A stretch of DNA of 64,000 nt from Sphingomonas sp. Y38-1Y (lineage in GTDB: Bacteria > Pseudomonadota > Alphaproteobacteria > Sphingomonadales > Sphingomonadaceae): positions 3,255,001 to 3,319,000 of the forward strand of contig NZ_CP135916.1 of the NCBI RefSeq assembly GCF_032391395.1, written 5' to 3'. The translations under genes were made by a program, and so were the position numbers. Below the pieces are notes generated by a model. It was given only the letters and a program-made list of their open reading frames with translations. It searched no databases and was not told the origin of the DNA. Shown here in pieces: positions 7,703 through 17,303 of the stretch; the stretch's first letter is position 1, and each line of letters opens with the position of its first letter.

Positions 7703-8866
7703 CTATCGCTCGCCCATCGACTCCGAGAGCGTGCGGGTGATCGGCTTGGTGAGGTAGCGGAACACCGTGTGCTCGCCCGTCTTGATCTCGGCGGTCGCGG
7801 TCATGCCGGGCTGAATCTCGATCCGCTCGCCGGCATTGGGCGCGCGCATCCGCCGCGTGTCGACCTTGAGGTGGACGCGGTAGAAGGTGAGGTCGCCGCC
7901 CTGCGCGCGCTGCTCGGTCAGGGTGTCGGGGCTGACGAACGTCACCGTCCCCTCCCCCGCGCCATAGATCGCGCTGTCATAGGCGTCGAACTTCACCGAC
8001 GCGCCCTGCCCCACGCGGATGAAGGCGATGTCGGCGGGCGGCACCTTGGCCTCGACGATCAGCTCGTCGCCGGTGGGAACGATCTGCATCGCCTCGTCGC
8101 CGGGGCGCAGCACCCCGCCGACCGTCGTCAGCCGGACGTTCTTGACGATGCCGTCGACGGGGGAGCGCAGCTCGGTATCGCCGCGCACCGCCGTTCGCTG
8201 CGTGAACTGCTGCTGCGCGGTCACCAGCTCTTCCTTGGCCCGGGTATATTCGGCCTGGAGATCCTGGATGTACTTGTTGCGGATGTTGGTGATCTGCCCC
8301 TCGGTATCGCTGATCGCGCGCTCCATCCGGAGCACCTCCGACCGGGCGACGTCACCTGTCTTGACCAAAGGCAGGTTGAGCGCGAGCTCCTGGCGACCCA
8401 GGCTGGCGGTCTGGCCGAGCGCCGCGATCTGATCGGCGAGCGCGGCGCGGCGGCGCTGGAACAGCAACCGCTCGTTGGCGACGTAATCGGGGTAGCGCGC
8501 GGCCAGCGGCGGGAAGCGGAGCGGACGGCTGAACAGCTCCGCCTCGATCCGGGCGATCTGGGCCTGAAGGCTGGCGACGCGGGAGCTTGCTTCCTCCACC
8601 CCGGCATCGACGCGCGCGGTGGCAAGCTTCATCAGCATCTGGCCGCGCTTGACGTGGTCGCCCTCGCGCACCGCGATCTGCGCGATCTGGCCGCCGTCGG
8701 TGGACTGGATGACCTGGACGCGGCCCGCCGGAATGACCTGACCAGGCGCGCGCGTGATCTGGTCGAGGCGCGCCCAGAACGACCAGGCGACGAAGCCGAT
8801 GATCGTCACCGTCGCCAGCGCGACGACCCACACCGCCGTGCGATTGCGCCCGCGCCGCGCCATCAT
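7703..8866 (-). CDS. HlyD-family membrane fusion protein of type I secretion (set 2)
   Basis: A 387-residue periplasmic adaptor, last gene of the six-gene secretion operon. It has a short cytoplasmic tail, one membrane helix (about 11-30), a lipoyl-type half near 45-85 (RVQVIQSTDGGQIAQIAVREGDHVKRGQ), a coiled-coil hairpin about 95-235, the second lipoyl half (LRSPVDGIVKNVRLTTVGGVLRPG) and a C-terminal β-domain ending near ITRTLSESMGER. The start ATGATG overlaps the stop of the ABC gene. It should bridge the adjacent ABC transporter to a TolC-type channel. It is about 60 residues shorter than the set 1 adaptor. Confidence 0.9.
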   Translation of the reverse strand: MMARRGRNRTAVWVVALATVTIIGFVAWSFWARLDQITRAPGQVIPAGRVQVIQSTDGGQIAQIAVREGDHVKRGQMLMKLATARVDAGVEEASSRVASLQAQIARIEAELFSRPLRFPPLAARYPDYVANERLLFQRRRAALADQIAALGQTASLGRQELALNLPLVKTGDVARSEVLRMERAISDTEGQITNIRNKYIQDLQAEYTRAKEELVTAQQQFTQRTAVRGDTELRSPVDGIVKNVRLTTVGGVLRPGDEAMQIVPTGDELIVEAKVPPADIAFIRVGQGASVKFDAYDSAIYGAGEGTVTFVSPDTLTEQRAQGGDLTFYRVHLKVDTRRMRAPNAGERIEIQPGMTATAEIKTGEHTVFRYLTKPITRTLSESMGER

Positions 8867-11010
8867 GCCGCTCCCTTGAAGCCGGTGCCGCCCTGCGTGA
8901 CGCCGCCGGGCTGGCTCACGCGGATCGCGCCGGGGCCGCCGGCGGGCTGCACCTGTGCGACGCCGCTCGCCTGAAGCCGCTTGAGCACCTCGTCACGTGG
9001 ACCGTCCAGGCGCACCTGCCCATTCTCCATCACGATGACGCGCTCGGTCATGGAGAGGAGCGCGAGCTTGTGCGTGACCAGCACCAACGTCGTCTCGGCG
9101 GTCAGCTTCTCGGTGATCGCATTCATCACCGCACTTTCGGTGCCCTGGTCCAGATTGGCGGTCGGTTCGTCGAGCAGCACCAGCGACGGCTCTGCCAGCA
9201 ACAGACGGGTGAGACCCGTCAGCGTCTTCTGTCCGCCCGACAGCCCGCGCCCACCCTCTGCGATCATGAGGTCGAGACCGAGCGGATGCGCGGCGATCAG
9301 CCCGGCCAGCCCCGTCCGCCGCGCCGCCGCCAGGATCGCCTGATCGCCCGGATCGGCGAGACCGAGCAGGAGGTTGTCGCGCAGCGTCCCGTTCACCAGC
9401 CGCACGTCCTGCGGAAGATAGCCGACCGCGCCGCGCAGCACGTCCTCGGCAACCTGCGCCATGTCGAGGCCACCGAGCTGCACCAACCCGCGCTGCGGGG
9501 CATAGAGGCCCGCCATCATCCGCAGCAGCGTCGTCTTGCCCGATCCGATCCCGCCAATCAGGCCGACGCGCTCACCCGGCTCGATGCGAAGCGCACCGAT
9601 GTTGAGCGTCTCCTTCGTCCCGGCATAGGCGAACTCGACCCGGTCGAAGCGCAGCGACGGGATCAGCACGTCGGGGCGCAGGCCGCCCGCCCCCGCCGGA
9701 TGGTCCTGCGGCGCGGCGAGGATGGCGTCGAGCTGCTTCAGCGAGGACCGCGCATAGCCCCACTGCACGATCATCGAGGGAAGCTGCGCGATCAGCGGGC
9801 CGTTCACCCGCCCCGCGATGATCGCGACCGCAACGAGGCCGCCGGTGGTCAGATCGCCCTCAGTCACGCGGACCGCGCCGAACGCGATCACGCCGACATA
9901 GGCCATCTGCTGGAGCATCGCGAAGACCGACATCGAGATCGCCTGCCAGCGGCGGACGGGCTCGTCGGCGGCGAGCACCGATTCGATCAGCTGGTTCCAG
10001 CGCGCCAGCATGTACCAGCCGCCGCGATTGGCCTTCACCGTCTCGGCCGCGTCGAAGCTTTCGACGAGCAGGCCGTTCTTGCGGTTGGAGCTCACCTGCG
10101 CGCGCTCGGTCGCATCGCGGATGCCCTTTGCCAACGCCCAGGCGATCGCGATCGAGACGGGGAACACCGCCAGCGGCACGAGCACGACGATGCCACCCAG
10201 CGCCCAGATGACGATGAGGAAGAGGATCGTGAACGGCAGGTCGGCGAGCAGGAACAAGGTTGCCGAGGAGTAGAGCGAGCGCACCTGCTCCAGCCCGCGA
10301 AGCTGCGCGGCCATGGTGCCGATGCCGCCGCCGCGCGCATCCAGCCGGATCGCCTGCGCGCGTGCGAAGAAATACTCGCCGACCTCCATGTCGATATCGG
10401 CAGCCTCGCGCTCCATCATCAGCGAACGCGTGGTGCGAAGGAGGAAGTCGAGCGCCAGCGCGACCAGCACCCCGACCGTCAGCACCCAGAGCGTCGAATA
10501 GCCCGCACGCGGGATGACGCGGTCATAGACCTGCATCGAGAAGAGCGACGTGGCGAGCGCGATCAGGTTGACCATCGCCGTCGCCAGCATCGCAGTGCCA
10601 ATCGCGCCGCGCCGCTGGAGGATGGCGTTGCGGAAGACGCGGGCGGCGCTCGTCTCCGCACCCCCGCGCATCGCGTCGGGGAAGCGCAGGCGGAAGAAGC
10701 GCAGATCGTCGGACCAGGGCCGCGTCTCGACCGCATGGCCGGCGCGGACGCGGAGCAAGTCGGGACCTTCCCACGCCTCGGCGATCGCCCAGCCGCCATC
10801 CTCGCTGAACAGGACGGCGGGCAGCGCATGCGCGCGGGGGCGCCGGTCGAGCACCACCGGCGGCTGCCAGCCCAGCTCTCCGCAGAGGCGGGCGAGCGCC
10901 TCGCGGTCGTCGCCGATGCTGCCGCCCAGCCGGTCGCGCCATTGCGGGGCAAGCTGCACGCCCATCAGGCGCGCGAATTCGGCGACGATGTCGGTCAGTC
11001 GCTCGGCCAT
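8863..11010 (-). CDS. type I secretion ABC transporter with degenerate C39-like N-domain (set 2)
   Basis: A 715-residue permease-ATPase. Residues 1-135 form an extra N-terminal domain with the outline of a peptidase C39-like domain (LCGELGWQPPVVL, ALPAVLFSEDGGWAIAEA) but without a catalytic Cys near its start, so it should bind rather than cleave the substrate, as in HlyB. The membrane domain spans about 150-430. The nucleotide-binding domain shows Walker A GGIGSGKT (about 488), signature LSGGQ (about 592), Walker B LVLLDEPT and the switch His in VTHKLAL. The start overlaps the end of the upstream TolC gene by 16 bases. The substrate is unknown. Confidence 0.92.
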   Translation of the reverse strand: MAERLTDIVAEFARLMGVQLAPQWRDRLGGSIGDDREALARLCGELGWQPPVVLDRRPRAHALPAVLFSEDGGWAIAEAWEGPDLLRVRAGHAVETRPWSDDLRFFRLRFPDAMRGGAETSAARVFRNAILQRRGAIGTAMLATAMVNLIALATSLFSMQVYDRVIPRAGYSTLWVLTVGVLVALALDFLLRTTRSLMMEREAADIDMEVGEYFFARAQAIRLDARGGGIGTMAAQLRGLEQVRSLYSSATLFLLADLPFTILFLIVIWALGGIVVLVPLAVFPVSIAIAWALAKGIRDATERAQVSSNRKNGLLVESFDAAETVKANRGGWYMLARWNQLIESVLAADEPVRRWQAISMSVFAMLQQMAYVGVIAFGAVRVTEGDLTTGGLVAVAIIAGRVNGPLIAQLPSMIVQWGYARSSLKQLDAILAAPQDHPAGAGGLRPDVLIPSLRFDRVEFAYAGTKETLNIGALRIEPGERVGLIGGIGSGKTTLLRMMAGLYAPQRGLVQLGGLDMAQVAEDVLRGAVGYLPQDVRLVNGTLRDNLLLGLADPGDQAILAAARRTGLAGLIAAHPLGLDLMIAEGGRGLSGGQKTLTGLTRLLLAEPSLVLLDEPTANLDQGTESAVMNAITEKLTAETTLVLVTHKLALLSMTERVIVMENGQVRLDGPRDEVLKRLQASGVAQVQPAGGPGAIRVSQPGGVTQGGTGFKGAA

Positions 11011-12302
11011 GCCGGTTCCCCTAGTAACCTGCCTTGCGGCTGCCAGGTGCAGGTTCGCAGCAGCAGGCGCGCGGACGAGGCCATCGCGGTGATCTCCGCG
11101 TCCGATTCGCCCAGCCGCGCCTGCGCCGCCTCGCGCACCGCGTTCATCACGTCGAGCCAGGTGCGCCGCCCGGCGACGAACTGGCGATAGAAGCTGGCCG
11201 TCACCTGGTCGGCGGTGTCGGCGGCGTCCTTGCTCGCATCGATGCGATCGCGCGCGGCGGCGTTCTCGACCAGGTCCGCGCTCACCTGCTCGATCGTCTC
11301 GCGCTCGGCGGTCTGGACGTCGATGCCGGCCGCGCTCGCCCGTTCGCGTGCGGCATCGGCGCGGCGAAGGTCGGAGAGCCCGCCTTGCGTCTGCGCCGTC
11401 ACCGCCAGGCCGACGCGCGCGCCGACGATGTCGTTGTAGCTTGCCTGTGCCGACAATTGCGGCAGCAGCGATTTCCGCGCGATCCGCGCATCGGCCTGCG
11501 CGACCATCGCCTGCGCCGCGAGCCGGCCACGGGCGGGGCTGCACCGCCGCGCCGCCTCTATCGCGTCGGCGATCTGCGGATGGTGGATCGCGGGATCATA
11601 GGTCGGCACCGCCCCCGGATCGTAGCTGGCGTCGCCCAGGAACTGGCGGATGCGCGCCACCGCCGCCTGCTGCTGCGCGCGGGTCAGCGCCAGCTCCTGC
11701 TGCGTCTGCGATGCCCGCGACCGCGCGAGCGCCAGGTCGGTGGCCGGGCTCACCTCCGCATCGACACGGTTGCGGATCGAGCCGACCAGCGTGTCGAGGT
11801 TCTTGAGATTCGCCTCCAGGATCGACGCCCGCCGCGCCAGCCGGGCGATCGTGAAATAGGCGTCGGTGACGTCGAGCGCGAGGCGCAGCACGGTCTCGTC
11901 CACCTGCCCCGCCCGCGCCATCCGCTCGGCGCGCGCGCGGTCGACCTGCGCGCCGATCCGGCCAAAGGTATAGACGGGCTGGTCGGCGACGAGCTGGCTG
12001 CCCAGACCGTCGCCCGTTCCCAGCGCAACGCCCTGCACGCCGAATCGCGGAAGGGCGAGCTGCTTGGCGGCGCGGATCTCCTGGTCGGCGGCGCGGACCG
12101 ATCCGCGCTGCGACTGAACCGCCGGATAGCTGTCGGTTGCGCGCTGCACGGCCTCGTACAGCGCCGGGCCGACCGCGGGCGGGCGGGGCGTCGCCTGCTC
12201 GGTCGCGGGCGCGCTGCGCGGATCGGGCGGGCCGAGCGTCTGCGCCGCCGCACCCGCATGCCCGACCAGCGCCGCCAGGAGGAGGCGGCGAGCCAGCCTC
12301 AT
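10995..12302 (-). CDS. TolC-family outer-membrane channel of type I secretion (set 2)
   Basis: A 435-residue outer-membrane efflux protein with a signal peptide (MRLARRLLLAALVGHAGAAAQ). Two OEP repeats of long amphipathic helices are visible: about 50-235 (VDRARAERMARAG, LARSRASQTQQELALTRAQQ) and about 250-420 (ATAQTQ-type loop, RRADAARERASAAGIDVQ, FVAGRRTWLDVMNAVREA). The C-terminus (GRLLGEPAWPSD) is hydrophilic. It starts four bases inside the end of the set 1 HlyD gene and overlaps the next ABC gene, so it is fully embedded in the operon. It should form the trimeric exit duct. Confidence 0.9.
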   Translation of the reverse strand: MRLARRLLLAALVGHAGAAAQTLGPPDPRSAPATEQATPRPPAVGPALYEAVQRATDSYPAVQSQRGSVRAADQEIRAAKQLALPRFGVQGVALGTGDGLGSQLVADQPVYTFGRIGAQVDRARAERMARAGQVDETVLRLALDVTDAYFTIARLARRASILEANLKNLDTLVGSIRNRVDAEVSPATDLALARSRASQTQQELALTRAQQQAAVARIRQFLGDASYDPGAVPTYDPAIHHPQIADAIEAARRCSPARGRLAAQAMVAQADARIARKSLLPQLSAQASYNDIVGARVGLAVTAQTQGGLSDLRRADAARERASAAGIDVQTAERETIEQVSADLVENAAARDRIDASKDAADTADQVTASFYRQFVAGRRTWLDVMNAVREAAQARLGESDAEITAMASSARLLLRTCTWQPQGRLLGEPAWPSD

Positions 12303-13639
12303 TCGCGGAACGCGCGCTCGCTGAGGCGCGTGATCGGCGTGAAGACGTAGCTGAGCACCGAGCGCTTGTCGCCGAGCAGGCTGGCCTCGACGGTCATGCC
12401 CGGCCCCAGCGGCAGGTTCTCGCCGCGCGGACCCTTCATCGTCGCGCCATCGGCCTGCACCTTGACGATGTAATAGCTCTGACCCGTCCGCTCCTCGACC
12501 ACCGCGTCGGGGGAGATCGTCACGACCTTGCCGTCCATCGAACCGTAGATCGCCGAGTCATAGGCGGAGATGTTGATGCGTGCGGGCTGGTTGAGGCGAA
12601 CGAAGCCGATGTCCTTCGGATTGACCTGAACCTCGACCATCAACAGGTCCTCGCTCGGCACCAGCTCGACCAGCGGCGCGCCCGATCCGACGCTGCCGCC
12701 CACGGTCGAGACAAGCACGCGGTTGATGCGGCCGTCGAGCGGCGCGGTGACGGTGGCGCGGCGGACTGCGTCGGCAAGCGCGGGGGTCACGCGGCGCTTG
12801 GCGGTCATTTCCGCCTGCGCCGCCGCCAATTCGCTGGCCGCGGTGGCGCGCCAATCCTGGCGGACCTGGTTAAGCGACGAGCGCGCCTCCGCGACGCTCG
12901 CCTGTGCACGGGCGATCGCCGCCTGCGCCGCAGCCATGTCGCTGCGCGCGACCGCAGCGTTGTTCTCCAGCGTGACGAGCTGGAGCCGCGGCTCGATCCC
13001 GCGATCGACCAGCGGGCGGATCAGGCCGAGCTGCTGTTCCAGGCTGCGTAGCGCGCCGGCACGCGCCTCATAGGTCGCCTGCGCCTCCGCGACCGCGCGT
13101 TGCCACTGATTGACCCGCGCCTCGCCCGCGGCGGTGGCGGCGCCCAGATCGGCCATGCGGCTGGCGTGAAGCGAGCGCTCGATGCCGATTTGCTCGTTGA
13201 CGGTGGGATCGGTCGAGGCGGCATAGCGCGGCTCGCGGCCCATCACCTCGGCCGACAGCCGCGCGATCTTGGCTTGGAGCGCGCCCACCGTCACTTCGTT
13301 GGTGCCGAGCTCCGCGCCGGTGCGCGTGGGATCCAGGCGGATCAGCGCCTGTCCCTTCTTCACCACGTCGCCCGCCTTGACCAGGATTGCCTCGACGATC
13401 CCGCCCTCCAGATTGGAGACGACCTGGAGCCGCGATCCGGGGACGATCCGCCCCGATCCGCGCACCGTCCGGTCGATCTGCGTCAGCGCCGCCCAAGCGA
13501 CGAACAGCACGAAGAACGCCGCGATCGTCCAGAGGAGGATGTTCGACGCCGACTTCGGCCGGATCGCACCGACGCGGTCCTCCAGATGCACCACACCGCG
13601 ATTCTCGACGGGGACGGGCAGCGAGCGTTCCATGTTCAT
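12299..13639 (-). CDS. HlyD-family membrane fusion protein of type I secretion (set 1)
   Basis: A 446-residue adaptor with a 32-residue cytoplasmic N-terminus, one membrane helix (about 33-55) and the classic start of the periplasmic domain, VRGSGRIVPGSRLQVVSNLEGG. A long coiled-coil hairpin follows (about 105-290, with repeated AxAxxxEA patterns). The β-barrel and C-terminal segment include NPKDIGFVRLNQPARI and the conserved AYDSAIYGSMDGKV. It is clearly homologous to, but distinct from, the set 2 adaptor, so the two sets are not a recent duplication. Sixteen bases separate it from the ABC gene upstream; it overlaps the following TolC gene. Confidence 0.92.
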   Translation of the reverse strand: MNMERSLPVPVENRGVVHLEDRVGAIRPKSASNILLWTIAAFFVLFVAWAALTQIDRTVRGSGRIVPGSRLQVVSNLEGGIVEAILVKAGDVVKKGQALIRLDPTRTGAELGTNEVTVGALQAKIARLSAEVMGREPRYAASTDPTVNEQIGIERSLHASRMADLGAATAAGEARVNQWQRAVAEAQATYEARAGALRSLEQQLGLIRPLVDRGIEPRLQLVTLENNAAVARSDMAAAQAAIARAQASVAEARSSLNQVRQDWRATAASELAAAQAEMTAKRRVTPALADAVRRATVTAPLDGRINRVLVSTVGGSVGSGAPLVELVPSEDLLMVEVQVNPKDIGFVRLNQPARINISAYDSAIYGSMDGKVVTISPDAVVEERTGQSYYIVKVQADGATMKGPRGENLPLGPGMTVEASLLGDKRSVLSYVFTPITRLSERAFRE

Positions 13640-13655
13640 GATGCCGGGTCCGGGT

Positions 13656-15386
13656 TCAGGCCGCCGCGCGCGGGCGGTTGAGCTGTTGCAGGATCGCGTC
13701 GCGCGGGCCGTCGGCGATCACCTTGCCCCCCTCGACGATGGCGATGCGGTCGGCGAGCTTGAGGAGCGCGGAACGGTGGGTAATCATCACCAGCGTCCGG
13801 CCCTTCATCTCTTCGCTCAGGCGGTCGATCAGCGCCGCTTCGGTCTGCGAATCCATCGCGCTGGTCGGCTCGTCGAAGATCAGGATCGGCGGCTTGCCGG
13901 CGAGCGCACGCGCCAGCGTGATCGACTGGCGCTGCCCACCCGACAGCCCCTCGCCGCGGTCGGCGAGGAGGAGGTCGTAGCCGTTGGTGATCTGGCCCAT
14001 GAAGCTGTGCGCGCCCGACAGCTGCGACGCGCGCAGCATCTCGCCATCGTCGATATGCGGGCGGTCGAGCGAGATGTTCTCGCGCACCGTGCCCGACAGC
14101 AGCACCGTTTCCTGAAGCGCGGTGCCGATATTGGCGCGCAGGCCATCGGTATCGAACTGGCGGATATCGGTGCCGTCGATCAGCACCAGCCCTTCCTGCG
14201 GCTGATAGAGGCCGAGCATCAGCCGCGCGACCGTCGACTTGCCCGACCCGACCCGGCCGATCAGCGCGACGCGCTGCCCCGGCTCGACGGTGAAGGTGAA
14301 ATTGTCGAGCGTCTTTTCCGAGGCGCCGGGATATTTGAAGCTGATGTTCTTGAGCTCGATCTTGCCCTCGAACCGGCCGGGATAGAGCGGCTGGCCGATC
14401 GGCCCCTCCGACGGGACAGACATCAACCCGTTGAGCTGGCGATAGGCGGTGCGCGTCGCGGAGATGCGGCTCATCAACTGCGCGATCTGCGCCAGCGGCT
14501 GCACCGCGCGGCCCGCCAGGATCGAGCAGGCGACGAGGCCGCCGGTGGTCAGCTCGCGCTCGGCGATCAGGAACACGCCCATCACGACCACGCCCATATA
14601 AGCGGCGCTGTTGGCGCTGGTCGCGATCGTCACCGCGATCGTCGAGATCAGCCGCTGCCGCATCGAGCTGTCGGCGTGATCGTCGATCGCCTTCATCCAG
14701 CGCTTCTCGAGCAGCTTCTGCGCGCCCGAGGTCTTGACCATCTCCAGCGAGCCGATTGATTCGACCAGCACCGACTGCTTGGAGAGGCCACCCGCCATCG
14801 ACTTCGCCGAAAGACGGTCCAGTGCCGGATGCGTCAGGTATCCCGCGCCGATCACGATCGGCACCAGGATCAGCGGGATGAACACGATGGGTCCGCCGAT
14901 GAAGCCGATGAAGATCAACGTCAGGATGATGAAGGGCACGTCGACGATTGCGGTCAGCGTGGCCGAGGCGAAGAAGTCGCGCAGCGTCTCCAGCTCGCGC
15001 ATCAGTCCCGATAGCTGCCCGACCGATCCGCGCTTCATGTCCAGGCGGATGCGCATCATTCGGTCGAACACGTTGCCGCCGATTTCCCGGTCGATGTCGG
15101 CGCCAGCGATATCGACGAAATAGGCCCGCAGGATGCGCAGGATGAAGTCGAAGACGAGCACAATCGCAACGCCGATCGACAGCGCGGTCAGCGAGTCGAA
15201 GGCAAGGTTCGGGACGACACGGTCATAGACCGTCATCGTGAACAGCGAGATCACCAGCCCAAAGATGTTGAGCAGCACCGCCGCCAGCGCCACCTTCATG
15301 AACATGCCGCGGTTGCGAAGCATCGGCTCGGCAAGCCAGGCGGCGAACCGCGGGGGGCGAGCCTCGATCAGATTGGGGTCGCTCAT
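13656..15386 (-). CDS. type I secretion ABC transporter, short form (set 1)
   Basis: A 576-residue permease-ATPase with no peptidase-like N-domain. Membrane segments occupy about 28-300; the characteristic type I motif FTMTVYDRVVPN sits in the first periplasmic loop region. The nucleotide-binding domain carries Walker A GRVGSGKS (about 376-383), signature GEGLSGGQ (about 480), Walker B ILIFDEPT and switch His in MITHRSALL. LapB/PrtD-type exporters of this form move C-terminally signalled, often Ca-binding RTX proteins. The start overlaps the TolC stop by four bases. No RTX-like gene is seen in the window, so the cargo must be encoded elsewhere. Confidence 0.92.
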   Translation of the reverse strand: MSDPNLIEARPPRFAAWLAEPMLRNRGMFMKVALAAVLLNIFGLVISLFTMTVYDRVVPNLAFDSLTALSIGVAIVLVFDFILRILRAYFVDIAGADIDREIGGNVFDRMMRIRLDMKRGSVGQLSGLMRELETLRDFFASATLTAIVDVPFIILTLIFIGFIGGPIVFIPLILVPIVIGAGYLTHPALDRLSAKSMAGGLSKQSVLVESIGSLEMVKTSGAQKLLEKRWMKAIDDHADSSMRQRLISTIAVTIATSANSAAYMGVVVMGVFLIAERELTTGGLVACSILAGRAVQPLAQIAQLMSRISATRTAYRQLNGLMSVPSEGPIGQPLYPGRFEGKIELKNISFKYPGASEKTLDNFTFTVEPGQRVALIGRVGSGKSTVARLMLGLYQPQEGLVLIDGTDIRQFDTDGLRANIGTALQETVLLSGTVRENISLDRPHIDDGEMLRASQLSGAHSFMGQITNGYDLLLADRGEGLSGGQRQSITLARALAGKPPILIFDEPTSAMDSQTEAALIDRLSEEMKGRTLVMITHRSALLKLADRIAIVEGGKVIADGPRDAILQQLNRPRAAA

Positions 15387-17047
15387 TTCCTGTCCGTCGT
15401 GGCCGGCGCGATGCCGAAGGTGTCCAGCAGTCGCCCGGTGCGGGCGAGCAGCGTGTAGCGGGCGATATCGAGCTCCGTCACGGTCTCGATATAACGGGTG
15501 GCGACGTTGAAATAGTTGGTCTCGGCGGCGAGCACGTCGAACAGCGTGCCGCGCGCCACGCGGAACCGCTCGACCAGCACGTCGCGCGACTGGCGCGTCG
15601 CGAGATAATTGGCTTCGATCGCGCTAGATGATTCGCTGAGCGCGCCGACATCGGACCAGGCGATGGCGGCATCACGCGCCGCCTCCAGCTTGACTCGCTC
15701 GAACGACGCCTCGGCGCCGCGGGCACGCGCCGCATATTGATCGACGCGCTGGTCGGCGCCGCCGAGGATGCGGTGGCTGACCGTCACGCTGCCGCGCACG
15801 TCATAGTCGCCGGCATTCTCGAACAGGCCATAGCGCCCGGTGTCCAGGCCGAGCGCGACGCCGGGCAATGCATCCGCCTTGGCCGCGCGCAGGTCGTATC
15901 GTGCCGCCTCCGCCTGTCGCCGCGCGGCGATGACGGGCGGGGTGTTGGCCGAGTCCGCCTCGGCCCGGTCGCGGGTGACGTTGACGCCCTCCGCCGCCGG
16001 CGCGCGGCCGAGCGCCACTGGCGCGGGTGCTCCCGTCACCTGCTGGAACTGCGCCTCTGCCTGCGCCAGGTTGCGGCGAAAACCGGCAAGCTGCGTCTGG
16101 GCGGCGGCGATGTAGCTTTCGACCTGCGCCTTGTCGCCAGGCGCCGACACGCCCTGCTTGATGCGGTCGTCGATCGCGCCGCGCAGGTCGGTCTGGTTGG
16201 CGAGGAACGCCTCCGACAGACGCACCAGCGCGCGATAGCCGTAGACCTGGTACCAGGCCTGCACGCCCTGAAGCGCCAGCCGCGTCGACACGTCGTCGAT
16301 CCCCGCGGTCGCGGCGCGCAGCCGCTGGTTGCCCGCGCCGATCCGCGCCTTGGCGGTGCCGAAGTCGAAGATCGGCCATTGCACGCGCAGGATCTGGTCG
16401 GTGCGCTCGCGCGGGCGCGACCGCTCCAGCACGTTCTGCGGATCGTCGGAGAATTGCCGGGTGAGCACGTTGAAATAGCTCATCGACATGTCGACGACGG
16501 GCAGTTCGAGCGTGCGTGCCTCGTTGCGGGCGGCGCGCGCCTCGTCCTGACGCGCGACTGCCTCGTCCACCGATGGATGCCGCTCGACCGCCGACTGGAT
16601 CGCTCGGTCGAAGGCGGCGCGGTTGCCCGCCTCGCGCGCGATCGCCAGGATCGGGTCGTTGCGGGTGTCCATGCGCAGCGGGTCGCCGCTGGGCGCCGGC
16701 AGCACGTCGCCGCGGTTGCGGGCACCCTCCTGAAAGCGCGGCGGCTGGTCGGGGGTCTGGCCGCGTACCGGCTGAAGCGTGATCGGCGGCGTGGCCGACG
16801 TGGACGGCACCGACGCCGCGGTTACGGGCATCGTCGTGGCGGGCGGCGGTGGCAGTGTCTGCGGTGCAGGTAGCGGCGGCGTCGCGCCCGACTGCGGGTT
16901 GACGACGAGCGGCGATCCACCGATCGGCGGCGGCGCCACCTGACCCTCGCATGGCGCGGCGGAAAGGCAGCTTCCGGCAATCAAGAACGCGGCCAGCCGC
17001 CGTGGCTCAACACGCAAAACACCCGCTCCCACACGGGAAACCACCAC
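15383..17047 (-). CDS. TolC-family outer-membrane channel of type I secretion (set 1)
   Basis: A 554-residue protein, first gene of the secretion operon. The start is uncertain: GTG at 17047 with AGGA close upstream is used, and further GTG codons follow at once. A signal region (RRLAAFLIAGSCLSAA) is followed by an unusually long Pro/Thr-rich segment to about residue 130 (PPLPAPQTLPPPP and similar), probably disordered. The channel domain (about 150-540) has paired OEP helices, VLERSRPRERTDQILRVQWP, ATRYIETVTELDIARY and a C-terminal GRLLDTFGI, the LapE/TolC type of pattern. It would pair with the set 1 ABC and HlyD proteins. Confidence 0.9.
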   Translation of the reverse strand: MVVSRVGAGVLRVEPRRLAAFLIAGSCLSAAPCEGQVAPPPIGGSPLVVNPQSGATPPLPAPQTLPPPPATTMPVTAASVPSTSATPPITLQPVRGQTPDQPPRFQEGARNRGDVLPAPSGDPLRMDTRNDPILAIAREAGNRAAFDRAIQSAVERHPSVDEAVARQDEARAARNEARTLELPVVDMSMSYFNVLTRQFSDDPQNVLERSRPRERTDQILRVQWPIFDFGTAKARIGAGNQRLRAATAGIDDVSTRLALQGVQAWYQVYGYRALVRLSEAFLANQTDLRGAIDDRIKQGVSAPGDKAQVESYIAAAQTQLAGFRRNLAQAEAQFQQVTGAPAPVALGRAPAAEGVNVTRDRAEADSANTPPVIAARRQAEAARYDLRAAKADALPGVALGLDTGRYGLFENAGDYDVRGSVTVSHRILGGADQRVDQYAARARGAEASFERVKLEAARDAAIAWSDVGALSESSSAIEANYLATRQSRDVLVERFRVARGTLFDVLAAETNYFNVATRYIETVTELDIARYTLLARTGRLLDTFGIAPATTDRK

Positions 17048-17166
17048 GCGATCCTGGCCGCGTCGCCGCGTACCGGACCCTTGGGCGATATCCCCGCCGC
17101 ATCGCTGCGGCCCCCACTTACGACTTGGCCGAGTCTCGCCCCCCGATCCCGTCCGTCGTCGCGCGG

Positions 17167-17194
17167 AATTAACGGTCCGCTAATTGGGTGTAAA
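17167..17194 (-). promoter_or_regulatory. possible promoter of the type I secretion operon
   Basis: On the minus strand TTTACA (17194-17189) and TTAATT (17172-17167) are 16 bases apart, in the most AT-rich part of the gap and about 120 bases before the first TolC codon. An imperfect palindrome, TTAaCGG-T-CCGcTAA, overlaps the -10 side and could be an operator. This is pattern evidence only. Confidence 0.3.
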
Positions 17195-17303
17195 GCACGT
17201 AGAATCGGCAGCGCGCCGAGCCGAAGTGGGCCGCACTTCTACTTGGTCGGTCAAGCAGTCGCTTCGCTGCGGGGAAACCGGTCCAGTTGCCGTGACTTTG
17301 GGC

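Noticed and set aside
9070..11190. Long open frame (over 700 codons) on the plus strand opposite the set 2 ABC gene
   Set aside because: It is antisense to a gene with full ABC motifs; its product is dominated by Arg, His, Asp, Gln and Gly with no fold, as expected from the third-position GC bias.
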